Shown: one piece after another, positions 35,175 through 44,530 of the stretch
How positions within the stretch are numbered: position 1 is the stretch's first letter
How the letters are laid out: each line of letters opens with the position of its first letter
NCBI GenBank assembly: GCA_964351855.1
Contig: CAYGQD010000003.1
Span: 1-64,000 of the forward strand
Length of the DNA: 64,000 bases
Reading direction: 5' to 3'
Origin: JBCDHN01 sp964351855
GTDB lineage: Bacteria; Verrucomicrobiota; Verrucomicrobiia; Verrucomicrobiales; DEV007
Position numbers and translations under genes: made by a program
The notes under the pieces: model-generated
Told to the model about the DNA's origin: nothing
The model's input: only the letters and a program-made list of their open reading frames with translations
Databases searched by the model: none

Positions 35175-36809
35175 ATGCTGACGATTCGTAAACTGACCAA
35201 AGCCGTTTCGACCAAAACTCTGTTCGAAGGTGCCGACTTGACGATTAACTACGGCGAACGGGTTGCTCTCGTCGGGCCCAACGGCGCCGGGAAGTCGACG
35301 CTCTTTCATCTCATTCTGGGCACCGACGATCCCGATTCCGGTGAGATCGAACGCGATGAGTGGACGACGACGGGGTTTCTGCCTCAAGAGTGCGACCCGG
35401 TGGAGAACCAGACGGCGCTGGAGATTGCACTGGGACGGGCGGGGCAGATCGCCGAACTGGAGAAGATCCTCCGCAAGCACGAGAAAGAGGGCAACGTGGA
35501 AACGCCCGCCTATTTCGAGGCGCAGACAAAGTACGATGCGCTGAGCGACCCCTCTCTGGAAGGAAAGGCGAAGAAGATTCTGCGCGGGCTCGGCTTCCGG
35601 GAGCACGATTGGCAGCGGCCTGCGAGCGAGCTTTCAGGCGGCTGGGTCATGCGTTCGCACCTGGCACGATTGCTAGCGCTGGAGCCAGAGTTGCTGATGC
35701 TGGATGAGCCGACGAACCATCTGGACCTCATGTCCCTGTGGTGGTTTCGCGATCACTTGAAGAATTACTCGGGCGCAGTCCTCATGATTTCTCACGACCG
35801 CGAGTTCATGGACGGCGTGGTGGAATCCGTCGCCGAGATCGAGGACCAGAAGCTGAACCACTACAAAGGAAACTATAGCGACTACGTCGTCGAGCGGGAG
35901 AAGCGCTACGAGATTCGTCTGGCGGCTTACAAGAACCAGCAAAAACAGGTTCAGGATGTCCAGGATTTCATCGACCGGTTTCGCTCCGTTTCGAGCAAAG
36001 CTTCCCAGGTCCAGTCACGGGTCAAGCAGTTGGAAAAGATCGATATGCTGCCGAAGCCAAAACCGCCTCGAAAGGTGTTTCGGATTCAGTTTCCCCAGCC
36101 GCCTCGCTCTGGCCAGCGCGTTATGAGCTTGGAAGGGATCGATATGTCCTACGGGACAACGCAGGTCTATAAAGATCTCAATCTCGAGGTGGAGCGGAGT
36201 GATCGGGTCGTCCTGGTGGGGCCAAATGGAGCGGGGAAATCGACGTTGCTCAAAATTCTCGCGGGCGAAGTCGAGTTTCAAGCCGGGACCCGCAAGCCCG
36301 GGCACAACTGCCGGATCGGGTATTTTTCCCAGCATCGCAGCGAGCAACTGAATCCGAACAACACGGTTCTGGAGGAGGTGCTGGAAGCGAACGGGGCGAT
36401 GAAGGAAGATGAAGCGCGGGGCGTTCTCGGCTCGTTCCTCTTTCGCAAGGACGAAGTGTTCAAGCCGTGTAAGGTGCTTTCCGGAGGTGAGAAGAGCCGG
36501 TTGAACCTGGTCAAGTTTCTCGTCGATCCGCCGAACCTGTTGCTGATGGATGAGCCCACGACGCACCTGGATCTGATCTCGATCGAGGCCCTGGTGCTGG
36601 CGTTGAAGAATTACGGAGGGACTCTCGTTTTCATCTCTCACGACGTGCACTTCATTCGCAACCTCGCCACCAGCGTTCTCCACGTTTCCGGTGGCGTCGT
36701 GACGAAGTATTCGGGCGGATACGATTATTACCTGGAGAAGACGAATGCGGAAGAGAATGCGCGCAACGCGTTGACGGCAGGAGATCCGCTCGAGAACGCG
36801 CAGGTTTAG
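35175..36809 (+). CDS. ABC-F type ATPase (ribosome-associated family)
   Basis: 544 residues with two ATPase cassettes and no membrane segment. First cassette: Walker A GPNGAGKS (34-41), signature LSGGW near 158, Walker B LLMLDEPTNHLDL and SHDREFM. The linker (about 240-310) is charged and helical, as in the P-site tRNA-interaction motif. Second cassette: GPNGAGKS, LSGGEKSR, LLLMDEPTTHLDL and SHDVHFI. Such proteins act on the ribosome in translation or give antibiotic protection. The subfamily (Uup, EttA or YbiT-like) cannot be fixed by eye. Its stop overlaps by 4 bp the convergent cyclase stop. Confidence 0.93.
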   Translation: MLTIRKLTKAVSTKTLFEGADLTINYGERVALVGPNGAGKSTLFHLILGTDDPDSGEIERDEWTTTGFLPQECDPVENQTALEIALGRAGQIAELEKILRKHEKEGNVETPAYFEAQTKYDALSDPSLEGKAKKILRGLGFREHDWQRPASELSGGWVMRSHLARLLALEPELLMLDEPTNHLDLMSLWWFRDHLKNYSGAVLMISHDREFMDGVVESVAEIEDQKLNHYKGNYSDYVVEREKRYEIRLAAYKNQQKQVQDVQDFIDRFRSVSSKASQVQSRVKQLEKIDMLPKPKPPRKVFRIQFPQPPRSGQRVMSLEGIDMSYGTTQVYKDLNLEVERSDRVVLVGPNGAGKSTLLKILAGEVEFQAGTRKPGHNCRIGYFSQHRSEQLNPNNTVLEEVLEANGAMKEDEARGVLGSFLFRKDEVFKPCKVLSGGEKSRLNLVKFLVDPPNLLLMDEPTTHLDLISIEALVLALKNYGGTLVFISHDVHFIRNLATSVLHVSGGVVTKYSGGYDYYLEKTNAEENARNALTAGDPLENAQV

Positions 36810-38752
36810 GAGGATGCAACCGTTTCGAGCGCCGCTTCCTCGGAAATCGCCTCCAGCAGATGCGCTGAGTTTGTGGCTGAAAATCCTTTCAGCGTTAAGC
36901 CTTCTAGCGCCGTAGCTCGGAATTCTGCGGGAAGAACAGGTAAGGTATTCTCGTCGATCACGATCTGCATCGCCTGCGCTGCTCCACAAAGCCGGGCGGC
37001 CAAGTTTACGCGTGCGCCGACCACGGTGTAGTTGAGCCGGTCGGTCGATCCCATACACCCCGCTACGACTTCGCCGGTCGCAATTCCCACTCCGATGTTG
37101 ATCGGGTGGGCGAGCTGGGCATTGAGTTGCTGCCGACGTTCGATCATCCGGACCGCGCATCGCGCCGCGTTCGCCGCATCATTGCCATAACTCTTGATTC
37201 CGCCGAACACGGCCATGATTTCGTCCCCGACGAATTTATCGACCAAGCCGTAATGCTCCCGCACGATTTCCGTCATCGCGGTCATATGATCATTCAGCAT
37301 GGCGATGACTTCGTGAGGCGGCATGTGCTCCGTCATCGCGGTGAAGCCACGGATGTCGCAGAAGAGGATCGAGACCGTTTTTAACTCACCGCCTAACTCC
37401 GGATTCAGCGTTCCTTCGATCATCGCTTGGGCGACCGTTTCATCGCTGACTTTGCCAAGGAGCTCGCGATACTGTTCGCGCTGGGCGAGGCCTTCCGTCA
37501 TTGTGTTGAACGATTCCGTCAACTGGCCCAGTTCATCGCGAGAACGAACCGGGAGACGGGTTTCAAACTTGCCTTCGCGCACCGCCCGGGTTCCAACAGA
37601 CAACTCGCGAATGGGGCTGGAAAGGCTCCGCGAAAGGATCAGGCCCCAGACCGTTCCCAGGGCAATTGTCATCGCGCCAATGATGACGCCGTTCTTGCGG
37701 ATTTCCCGAACCTGCGTCTTGAGACCGGTCATGGGAAAGATCGCGATCTGCCAGGCGGGAGGCAGGGCCGATCCCCGGTTCAGGAGCGAGTAGTGGACTT
37801 GGTAGGGGACGCCATTGAGGGTCGCGGAGATATCGCAAACCGCATCATCGCGCTGAGGGGCTGTGATCTCTTTGGCCAATGCGTTGGCAAGATCTTCGCG
37901 GAAGCCTTCGGGCAGCTCTCGCCCATAGATTTCGCCTTCCAGATAAATCGCCGTATGGATGCTGGCCTCCTCACCACTGGCCGTCGCGGCACGTAGGAGG
38001 AACTTTTCCGCCATGGTCGTCGCGGTGATGCCGACGACCAAACCTCCGACCAGCTCTGTCGGGCCATCCAGGGCGAAGACCGGCGTGACGACGACTTCCT
38101 GAGCGGCAAACTCGCCTCCGCCTTCTCGCTCTTTCCCCCAGTCTTTGGGAGGCGCATCTCGCAAGGATTCGGCCGGAAGAAACCCGAACGGCTGCGAATT
38201 CGGGTCCGCTTCCAACGCGGCAAACATCCGCTGCACGGCCGGAGTGGATTGGCTGAACTTGCGGCGGGCTGCGCGATTCTTCCCCGTCCCGGTTTGGTTC
38301 GTCAGCACCGAAATCTGGCCCTCCCGATCCATGATCGCGATCGACGGCATGCTCCCCAACCCGGACTTCCCGGTTTCCCGCCCCATCGCGCCAACTCCTT
38401 GCCTCCGGATCGACTCGCCCGGACTGGTCGTTCCGCCGTCCTCTCTCGCCCCGGCAAACACCTCCAGCATTCGTTTCTGGTCGGGTAACTTCGCCTCGCT
38501 TTGATCTTCGGAAAGGCTCTTCCGAATCATCTCGCTTTCGGCGAGCCGTTTCGCGAAGCCGGAGACGCTTTGAGCCCTCTCTTCTCGTGAAGTCTGGATG
38601 TAGGAAACCTGATCTTCAAAGGAGGCAGAAAACTTCTCCATTTCCGCCTTCGTCAGGCGCAACTCTGTCACCGCGACGATCGCCACGAACGACACCAAGG
38701 CGGTGCTGATCATCGCGAACAGGAGTTTGGTTTGGAAACGGAGGCCGGACAT
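36806..38752 (-). CDS. Membrane class III adenylate/guanylate cyclase with HAMP domain
   Basis: 648 residues. TM1 is at about 12-33, then an extracytoplasmic sensor of about 310 residues, TM2 near 348-367 (IIGAMTIALGTVWGLILS), HAMP (SSPIRELSVGTRAVREGKFE) and the cyclase domain at about 455-635. Both metal aspartates are present (LFCDIRGFT, FVGDEIM), as are the substrate Lys (VDKFVGD) and the transition-state Asn/Arg (VNLAARL). The base-specifying position before YTVVG is Asn (RLNYTVVG) instead of the usual Asp, and GARVN replaces GDTVN. Output is therefore cAMP or possibly cGMP. No downstream effector is nearby. Confidence 0.9.
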   Translation of the reverse strand: MSGLRFQTKLLFAMISTALVSFVAIVAVTELRLTKAEMEKFSASFEDQVSYIQTSREERAQSVSGFAKRLAESEMIRKSLSEDQSEAKLPDQKRMLEVFAGAREDGGTTSPGESIRRQGVGAMGRETGKSGLGSMPSIAIMDREGQISVLTNQTGTGKNRAARRKFSQSTPAVQRMFAALEADPNSQPFGFLPAESLRDAPPKDWGKEREGGGEFAAQEVVVTPVFALDGPTELVGGLVVGITATTMAEKFLLRAATASGEEASIHTAIYLEGEIYGRELPEGFREDLANALAKEITAPQRDDAVCDISATLNGVPYQVHYSLLNRGSALPPAWQIAIFPMTGLKTQVREIRKNGVIIGAMTIALGTVWGLILSRSLSSPIRELSVGTRAVREGKFETRLPVRSRDELGQLTESFNTMTEGLAQREQYRELLGKVSDETVAQAMIEGTLNPELGGELKTVSILFCDIRGFTAMTEHMPPHEVIAMLNDHMTAMTEIVREHYGLVDKFVGDEIMAVFGGIKSYGNDAANAARCAVRMIERRQQLNAQLAHPINIGVGIATGEVVAGCMGSTDRLNYTVVGARVNLAARLCGAAQAMQIVIDENTLPVLPAEFRATALEGLTLKGFSATNSAHLLEAISEEAALETVASS

Positions 38753-38811
38753 CTGTCGAGAGTGAACTCACTTTCGACCGCAAAGTTCCGAATTCATCCC
38801 TTTTTGGCAAC

Positions 38812-40041
38812 CTAATCCCGCCCCGCCGCCGATGGCGGACCGACATCGAACTTGCGCGTGTCCCGGGGCCAGAGCCGCTCTTCGAGGGGTCTCTCCGGCA
38901 CCACCCAATCGCGCGGCGCGATACGGACGGTGCGCCCGGCGCGGAAGCCTTCCAACAGCTCGTAGAGGTGCATCCGAATCTCCACTCCGCTACTTCCCGG
39001 TGCGGGGTTGTCGATCTCGCGAATCTTCAGCTCCGAGGCCGGCTTGGAGTCGTTCTCATAGCCTCGTAGGCTGGGTTCAACCGCCCAGACCGCGACGCTC
39101 TTCGCTTCCTTGATCGCTTCAATCAATTCCGGATCCAATCCCGCGTGAAGCTGCACCGTCATGTGGCCTCGTGCGCCTTCGCCCGGCATGCTTTCGGTCT
39201 TCATCACCATCGCGGAAACGCCACGGCGCTTCTGGTAGGCAATTTGGAGCTGGCGCTGTTGCTCCGTGGCGACGTTCCAACTTTCCTGGTCGATCCAGAT
39301 TTCCCGGCAGAGCCCATCGCGCTTGTGAGAGCCCAGCAAACTGACCCGACCGAGATTCATCTGCACGACTTGTCCCTCGGCAAGATCGGCCAAACTGGCG
39401 ATCACTCGCCCTTGCCAAACGCGGCAACCCTGATCGAGGTGAAACACTTGCTCGCCAGCCATCCCCACGGTCTCTCCCAGTTCGGTCGCCGACTCCCCAT
39501 TTTCCAAGTGAACCAACTCGGCTGTCAGCGTTTCGTCTTCTCCCAGAGCCGCGATTTTCCACCCTACGCCATGGCGAAGAAAATAGCTGAAGTCGTCTTC
39601 CAGGCGCAAAACGCGGGAGAACTGTGAAACAACCGAGCGCAGATCCGGCTTGGTCATATTCCCGGCGGCGTAACCGGAAACCGGAGGTTTGACCTCGTAG
39701 TCGCCTTCCGGCCCTAAATAGAACAAGCCGTGGAGGTGAGTGCCAAGAGGAACGTCTCTCAACTCCGTCACTGCGCCGCGATAGGTGATCGAAGCATAAG
39801 GTAACATCTGAAACTCATGCGGCAGATCCCAGTGATACTTGTTGATCATTCCGTCGCGATCGAGCCGGAGAATTCCCCGTCGATTGACATGCTCGACCAA
39901 GATCAGCTCGCCTGCATAGTAGGTATCAGCATCCGCATCCGGAAAGGCATGATCGAAAGCGATTCTCGGATCCGGGTCGGCCCACAGCAGCGCTGGAGCA
40001 AGGAGAGGCAGCGTGGCGAAGATAGAGAGGAGTAATCGCAT
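38812..40041 (-). CDS. Exported protein of unknown function, downstream of DUF1552
   Basis: 409 residues from ATG 40041 (MRLLLSIFATLPLLAPALLWA signal peptide). It begins 4 bp after the DUF1552 stop, so it is part of that operon. The N-terminal half has a repeated beta pattern (YYAGELILVEHVNRRGILRL); around 180-270 are two SH3-like or KOW-like short beta units (GRVIASLADLAEGQVVQMNLG). No catalytic residues or hemes are visible. I do not recognise the family. An exported partner of the DUF1592/DUF1552 pair is inferred from position. Confidence 0.75.
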   Translation of the reverse strand: MRLLLSIFATLPLLAPALLWADPDPRIAFDHAFPDADADTYYAGELILVEHVNRRGILRLDRDGMINKYHWDLPHEFQMLPYASITYRGAVTELRDVPLGTHLHGLFYLGPEGDYEVKPPVSGYAAGNMTKPDLRSVVSQFSRVLRLEDDFSYFLRHGVGWKIAALGEDETLTAELVHLENGESATELGETVGMAGEQVFHLDQGCRVWQGRVIASLADLAEGQVVQMNLGRVSLLGSHKRDGLCREIWIDQESWNVATEQQRQLQIAYQKRRGVSAMVMKTESMPGEGARGHMTVQLHAGLDPELIEAIKEAKSVAVWAVEPSLRGYENDSKPASELKIREIDNPAPGSSGVEIRMHLYELLEGFRAGRTVRIAPRDWVVPERPLEERLWPRDTRKFDVGPPSAAGRD

Positions 40042-40045
40042 CAGC

Positions 40046-41419
40046 TTAAGCTTCGATTTCCGAAAGGGTTCCCAAGCTATCCGCAAACGATTCCGCTTCC
40101 ACGTCCAGTTTTTGGGCCAAGGTCACGAGGAGATTGCTCAGCAGCGCCTCGTCATTGACCGGTCGGGAACAGACGCCGTAGTGCGTCGTGCGAATCGTTC
40201 CGTCCTCAGCGACATCGTATCCATCGAAGTGTCCCACGTTGAAGTCGATGTGGTGGCCATGCTTCAAGCCGAGCTTGTGCCCGCCCGCTACGATTGTCGG
40301 CAGATTCGCGTTTCCGTGGCTGTGCCCGTAGGCCATCCCGCTGCCGTAGAGCGCGATCGTCGAATCCAGCAAGGGCCCATCCGCGTCTTCCACCGCCGCG
40401 AGCCGATCCAGGAAGTAGGCAAACTGCTCGAAGTTGAACGCATCGCTTTGCGTGAGTCGGGCCAGTTGCTCGGCATCGCCATTGTGGTGGGAAAGCGCGT
40501 GACGTGTTTGGTTGATCCCCAGCTCAGGTATCGGCAGGCCTTTCCCTTCATCGCCCGAGCTAAAGGTGATGACCCGAGTGACGTCTGTCTCGAACGCGAG
40601 AATCATGAGGTCATACATCGTCCGGAAATAGTCGCCCGGATCGCTCTGACTGACTTCCTTGGTGATGCGCTTCCGGTCGGCTTCGGAAATCTCGGGGCGG
40701 GAAATGTCCAGCCAGCGATCAGCCCGCTCCGTGCGAATCTCGACTTCGCGGACCGACGTCAAATACTGATCCAAGCGGGTGCGATCTTCGGTCCCCATCT
40801 TGCGATCGAGATCCCGTGCTTCGTCCAAAACCGCATCCAGGACGCTGCCACGGCGCTGCAAACCAGCACGCTCTTCTTCGATGCCGCCGTCCGGCACCTC
40901 AAAGAGACGACGAAACACCTCGGCGGGCTTCGTCTCCGCCGGAAGCGTGATTCCATCGCGATTGTAGGAGAGCGATCTTCCGGTGTTGCTCAGTTCCAGC
41001 GAGGAGAAGCGAGTATGCGGCGCGGTCTGTTCCGCGATGAGTTGATCCAGCGATACGCTGTTGCGCTTCCCCTGTCCCATTTCCGCCCCTGTCAGCCAGA
41101 TGCTTTGACAGCCGTGATGATGGCCGATCCCGTGCGGATGGTGAAGACCGGAGATGGGCGTGATATTGGCGCGATGCCGCTCCAGCGGTTTCAGGCTCTT
41201 GCTGAACTGGTAATCGGGACCAGTTTCGAGAATCTGATATTCCAGGGTGTTGACCCCGTTCGGCAGATAGACGAATACGCCACGCTTGGCTTTTGGCGTG
41301 GCTCCACCGGCTGCGCGGAGAGGACGCATGCAGTCGAGCATGGGAAGTGCGATGGAAACGCCCAGCCCCCGGAGGAGGTGACGTCGGCTCAAGAGCCATT
41401 TCTGGGATTGGATATTCAT
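40046..41419 (-). CDS. DUF1552 exported protein (Tat-type signal)
   Basis: 457 residues. The twin-arginine motif SRRHLLRGLG (11-20) is followed by VSIALPMLDCM. KRGVFVYLPNGVNTLEY and SGLHHPHGIGHHHGCQSIWLTG are the family's early blocks; the His-rich stretch suggests metal binding. Late blocks are LLDSTIALYGSGMAYGHSHGNANLP and GGHKLGLKHGHHI. DUF1552 genes regularly follow DUF1592-type cytochrome genes in PVC bacteria, as here (26-bp gap). Function is not established. Confidence 0.9.
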   Translation of the reverse strand: MNIQSQKWLLSRRHLLRGLGVSIALPMLDCMRPLRAAGGATPKAKRGVFVYLPNGVNTLEYQILETGPDYQFSKSLKPLERHRANITPISGLHHPHGIGHHHGCQSIWLTGAEMGQGKRNSVSLDQLIAEQTAPHTRFSSLELSNTGRSLSYNRDGITLPAETKPAEVFRRLFEVPDGGIEEERAGLQRRGSVLDAVLDEARDLDRKMGTEDRTRLDQYLTSVREVEIRTERADRWLDISRPEISEADRKRITKEVSQSDPGDYFRTMYDLMILAFETDVTRVITFSSGDEGKGLPIPELGINQTRHALSHHNGDAEQLARLTQSDAFNFEQFAYFLDRLAAVEDADGPLLDSTIALYGSGMAYGHSHGNANLPTIVAGGHKLGLKHGHHIDFNVGHFDGYDVAEDGTIRTTHYGVCSRPVNDEALLSNLLVTLAQKLDVEAESFADSLGTLSEIEA

Positions 41420-41445
41420 CGTGGGATTTCTGGGTAGGTTAAAGG

Positions 41446-43887
41446 TTAGCGTTTTTGGAAGAGGTCAGACCGCACCAGTGCTTCGAGCAAGGTCTGGAGG
41501 CCGTAGCCGTCCGCTTTCGATTGGGCTGCGATTTCGGCGATCTGATCGCGATCATCGACCGTCATTGCTCGCCGCAGTGCATACGTCGCCAGCTTGTCGG
41601 TCAGGGCAAAGGCAAAGGAGTCGATGTCCGCCGCGAGTAGTTGTTTGAACTCAGCCGGGTTCTGGTAGGTCCGCCCATCTGGGAAAACGCCGCTCGCATC
41701 CACCTTGGGATTCGCACCCAATCCACTCTGGACGATTTCTTCGGTCCGCCAACGCCCGATCGCGTCGTAGTTGTCGAAGGCGAGCCCGAGTGGGTCGATC
41801 TTTGCATGGCAACTTGCGCAATTTGGATCGGCCTTGTGCGCCTCCAGCTTCATCCGAATCGTCGCCTTGGGCTCGTTGACCGGGTTCGGCTGAATCGCAT
41901 CGACATTTGGCGGAGGGGGAGGCGGCGTCTTCCCAAAGATCGCTTCGGAAACCCAGACTCCCCGGTGAACCGGACGATGCCGCGTCCCGTCCGAAGTCAG
42001 CGAGAGCACCGCCCCATGGGTCAAAATGCCTCCACGATTGTCCTCCGATCGCAGCGAAACCCGCTGAAAGCCCGGCTCCGGCGGAATCGGCAGTCCGTAG
42101 TGCCCCGCCAGCCGTGGGTTCAGCATCGTCCAGTCGGAATCAAGGAACTGCCCGATCGAAAGGTTCTGGCGAAAGACCTCGGCAAAATATTCGGTCGTCT
42201 CAGAGATCATGCTCGTCTCTAACCATCCATCGTAATCCGGGTAGAGCTTCTCATCCGGTGGAAACATCCCCACCTTCTTCAGTTGGAGCCATTGCTTCGG
42301 GAACGAATCGAGAAACCGCTCGATCTTCCCGTCCGCCATCATCCTGGCCAGATGAGATCGCAGCACCTCGGGATCGCCTAACGTCCCGGCCTGCGACGCA
42401 CTCCGTAATTCATCATCCGGTTGCGAACTCCAGAGGAAATAGGAGAGCCGAGAGGCCAGCTCCCAACTGTCCAGCTGAGCGCGATTCTCCCCAGGCGTTC
42501 CTTCGGCCAGATAGGTGAAGTTCTTCGAAGCGAGAATGCCGAGCAGCCCCGCCTTATAGGCCGTTCGGAAATTTGCTCCGGCCGTCAGTTGGCTTTCCAC
42601 CACCGTCTGGTAACGCGCAACCTCCTGCTCGGTCACGGGGCGCCGCCAGGCCCGTTCCGCGAATCGTTCCAGATAAGCTGACAACGCCGCCCCCGTCACC
42701 GTGTTCTCCGGAAAGAGCCCTTCCCGCTTCACCAGATCCTCAGACTTCGTGATCGGCCCCTCCCACTCGATCCAATCCACGATCAAAAACGGATAGAGCG
42801 GGTTCCCCTCGTCATCCGTCATCTTTCGCTGCCACGGAGCGCGAGCCTTCGGGTCATCCAGACTGGTAAAGACAAAGCCGGATTGACGCCCCGAGCGTCC
42901 CGAGTTCGAAGGCCCCGGCACCGCATTGTTGATGGAAATATCCACATTGCCCTCCGGGATGAACGTCTCGAACTCCAGCACCACCGGTTCGTCTTCCGGA
43001 GCCAACACATCCGCCTCAAAGATCATCCGATCCAGCTTCTTCGAGTAAAGCGTCAGATGCGGCGGCCGACTTCCCTCCGGTGCTAGCCCGCTCACTTGAA
43101 GCCGAGCACGATACAGCCCCGCCGCCTGCCGGTGACCTCCATCTGGCCGAAAATAGGTCAACTGATGCCCCGGCCAAACCAGCAGCCGAACCTGATCCGC
43201 TGCCACTCCCAGCTCCTCCAACGCCTCGCGCTTGTTCCGATTGTGCCAATCCATTTCCAGCGCATCCCGCCGCGTCTTCAACTGCCGGGGTTCGCTGTCC
43301 GGAAACGCCTGATCCAAAATTTCGTCCGCCGCCCTCAGGTACTTTTCGACGTGAGACGGGGAAAGGGACAGCTCTGAACCAATCCGCTCAAACCCATGCC
43401 AATCCGGGTCTTCCGTAAACGCCCCCGGTGCCTTGGGATCATAGTGAACCCCCAGCAGATCATAGATCGTGTAAGCATATTCCTCCCGGCTCAGCCGATA
43501 ATGAGCCACCGGGGCCCGCCGCGCCATTCGCGCCGCCTTCCCGTCCTTGATGCTGGTCGCGAGCCATTCCACGATCTGGTCCGCATGATCCGGATCCGGC
43601 TGCTCCTCATCCTCCGGCGGCATCTCTCCCGCCCCAATCCGCGTGATGATCTCAAACCAAAGCTCCGTATCATGCCCATCCTGAAAATCATGAGACAGCG
43701 TATCGATCCGGAAATCCCCTTTCTGCTTCTCTTCCCCGTGACAGCGAATGCAATATTCCGAGAGAAACGGCTGAATCGTCGTCTCGAACGAAGCCGTCTC
43801 TCCTTTCAAGTTCGGGGCAAGGATCAGCGCGAGGCTACCGATGAGGCAGAGGGACCAGGAAAAGGGGTTTGGGGAAGTCACAGACAT
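41446..43887 (-). CDS. DUF1592/DUF1588-type exported cytochrome-like protein
   Basis: 813 residues from ATG 43887 (MSVTSPNPF, signal ending near APNLKG); an ATG at 43929 is possible. The first heme-type motif is in LSEYCIRCHGEEKQKGDFRID (about 30-50), a second in NCASCHAKIDPLGLAFDNYD near 715. Between them the arrangement suits DUF1587, DUF1595, DUF1592 and DUF1588, with DUF1585 at the C-terminus (FAFALTDKLATYALRRAM). Probably a periplasmic c-type cytochrome enzyme of large size; reactions are unknown. First gene of the operon with DUF1552 and the unknown exported protein. Confidence 0.9.
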   Translation of the reverse strand: MSVTSPNPFSWSLCLIGSLALILAPNLKGETASFETTIQPFLSEYCIRCHGEEKQKGDFRIDTLSHDFQDGHDTELWFEIITRIGAGEMPPEDEEQPDPDHADQIVEWLATSIKDGKAARMARRAPVAHYRLSREEYAYTIYDLLGVHYDPKAPGAFTEDPDWHGFERIGSELSLSPSHVEKYLRAADEILDQAFPDSEPRQLKTRRDALEMDWHNRNKREALEELGVAADQVRLLVWPGHQLTYFRPDGGHRQAAGLYRARLQVSGLAPEGSRPPHLTLYSKKLDRMIFEADVLAPEDEPVVLEFETFIPEGNVDISINNAVPGPSNSGRSGRQSGFVFTSLDDPKARAPWQRKMTDDEGNPLYPFLIVDWIEWEGPITKSEDLVKREGLFPENTVTGAALSAYLERFAERAWRRPVTEQEVARYQTVVESQLTAGANFRTAYKAGLLGILASKNFTYLAEGTPGENRAQLDSWELASRLSYFLWSSQPDDELRSASQAGTLGDPEVLRSHLARMMADGKIERFLDSFPKQWLQLKKVGMFPPDEKLYPDYDGWLETSMISETTEYFAEVFRQNLSIGQFLDSDWTMLNPRLAGHYGLPIPPEPGFQRVSLRSEDNRGGILTHGAVLSLTSDGTRHRPVHRGVWVSEAIFGKTPPPPPPNVDAIQPNPVNEPKATIRMKLEAHKADPNCASCHAKIDPLGLAFDNYDAIGRWRTEEIVQSGLGANPKVDASGVFPDGRTYQNPAEFKQLLAADIDSFAFALTDKLATYALRRAMTVDDRDQIAEIAAQSKADGYGLQTLLEALVRSDLFQKR

Positions 43888-44038
43888 GGCGAAAACAATT
43901 ACGCCGAAGAAAAAACGCCAACCCAGCATTTCGCAAGTCACGAGATCTCGTGGTACTCCTTTCGGAAGGGATTGGCCATTCTCCGGAGGTGACGACAACC
44001 AAAACGCAGGGATCATGAAATCGGCTACTCAGACGCCC

Positions 44039-44252
44039 CTAGTGTATCCCGTCCAACGGACTGCACCTTCCGGTACTTTTAGAAGTTCTGATATTTTTGC
44101 CGCTGCGCGGTCAGGTTCGAATGGATACCGCTTTTCCCACCATTTCTGCGTTGCTCGTCAGTCACGAAGCTCGCTTCGCTCTTTCCTCGCGCCTTGAACT
44201 GGTGGAAAATTCGGCATCCGTAAGGCACAGTCTGCTGGACGGGATACACTAG
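44039..44252. repeat. CTAG-ended palindromic element, copy 2
   Basis: A 214-bp element bounded by a perfect 17-bp inverted repeat: CTAGTGTATCCCGTCCA (44039-44055) and its complement (44236-44252). Inside, TTTTCCCACCA (from 44132) and TGGTGGAAAA (44200-44209) pair with one bulge around the core ATTTCTGCGTTGCTCG, which is shared with 17351-17570. It lies upstream of two divergent genes, so it is not a terminator for either. Confidence 0.75.
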
Positions 44253-44530
44253 AAAACGGGACCGGTGGAATCCGTCGGCGTCGCGTAGCGACCGTTCATG
44301 ATAGCCGTGGGTTCCTCAACCCACGGAAAACCGAGGATTCGAGCCATGCGTCGCGGAGCGACTGCTCAAGCAGGGCAATACCCAGAATTCCAAACCGCAA
44401 TCAGCCCCAGAGATACCGCTCGTCAAATTCCACGACGCAAAACCAAAGCGCCCGGACAAATTTCTTCGAGCGTCTCTTGACCACCGTTCGGACCGTTGCG
44501 GACTTCGGGATTTTGCTCCAGACTTTGCCG
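44253..44530. other. Intergenic region with REP-like repeats
   Basis: Between the CTAG-ended element and the PhoD-like gene. The left half holds hairpins described separately; the right half (44363-44530) should contain the promoter of the PhoD-like gene. I see no gene. A longer frame starting at 44477 has no signal-peptide logic before ATG 44531. Confidence 0.5.
44280..44362. repeat. REP-like hairpin cluster
   Basis: Three short palindromes in 83 bp: GTCGCGTAGCGAC (44280-44292), CCGTGGGTT-CCTC-AACCCACGG (44305-44326, 9-bp stem) and GTCGCGGAGCGAC (44350-44362). The flanking GTCGC(T/G)(A/G)GCGAC units around a GTGGGTT hairpin resemble REP elements mobilised by IS200-like (RAYT) transposases. 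No such transposase is in the window. Confidence 0.6.

Noticed and set aside
36015..37160. Minus-strand frame of 381 codons across the ABC-F 3' half
   Set aside because: Antisense of the ABC-F gene and out of frame with the cyclase.
40013..41437. Plus-strand frame of 474 codons
   Set aside because: Antisense of DUF1552, which has a Tat signal and conserved blocks.
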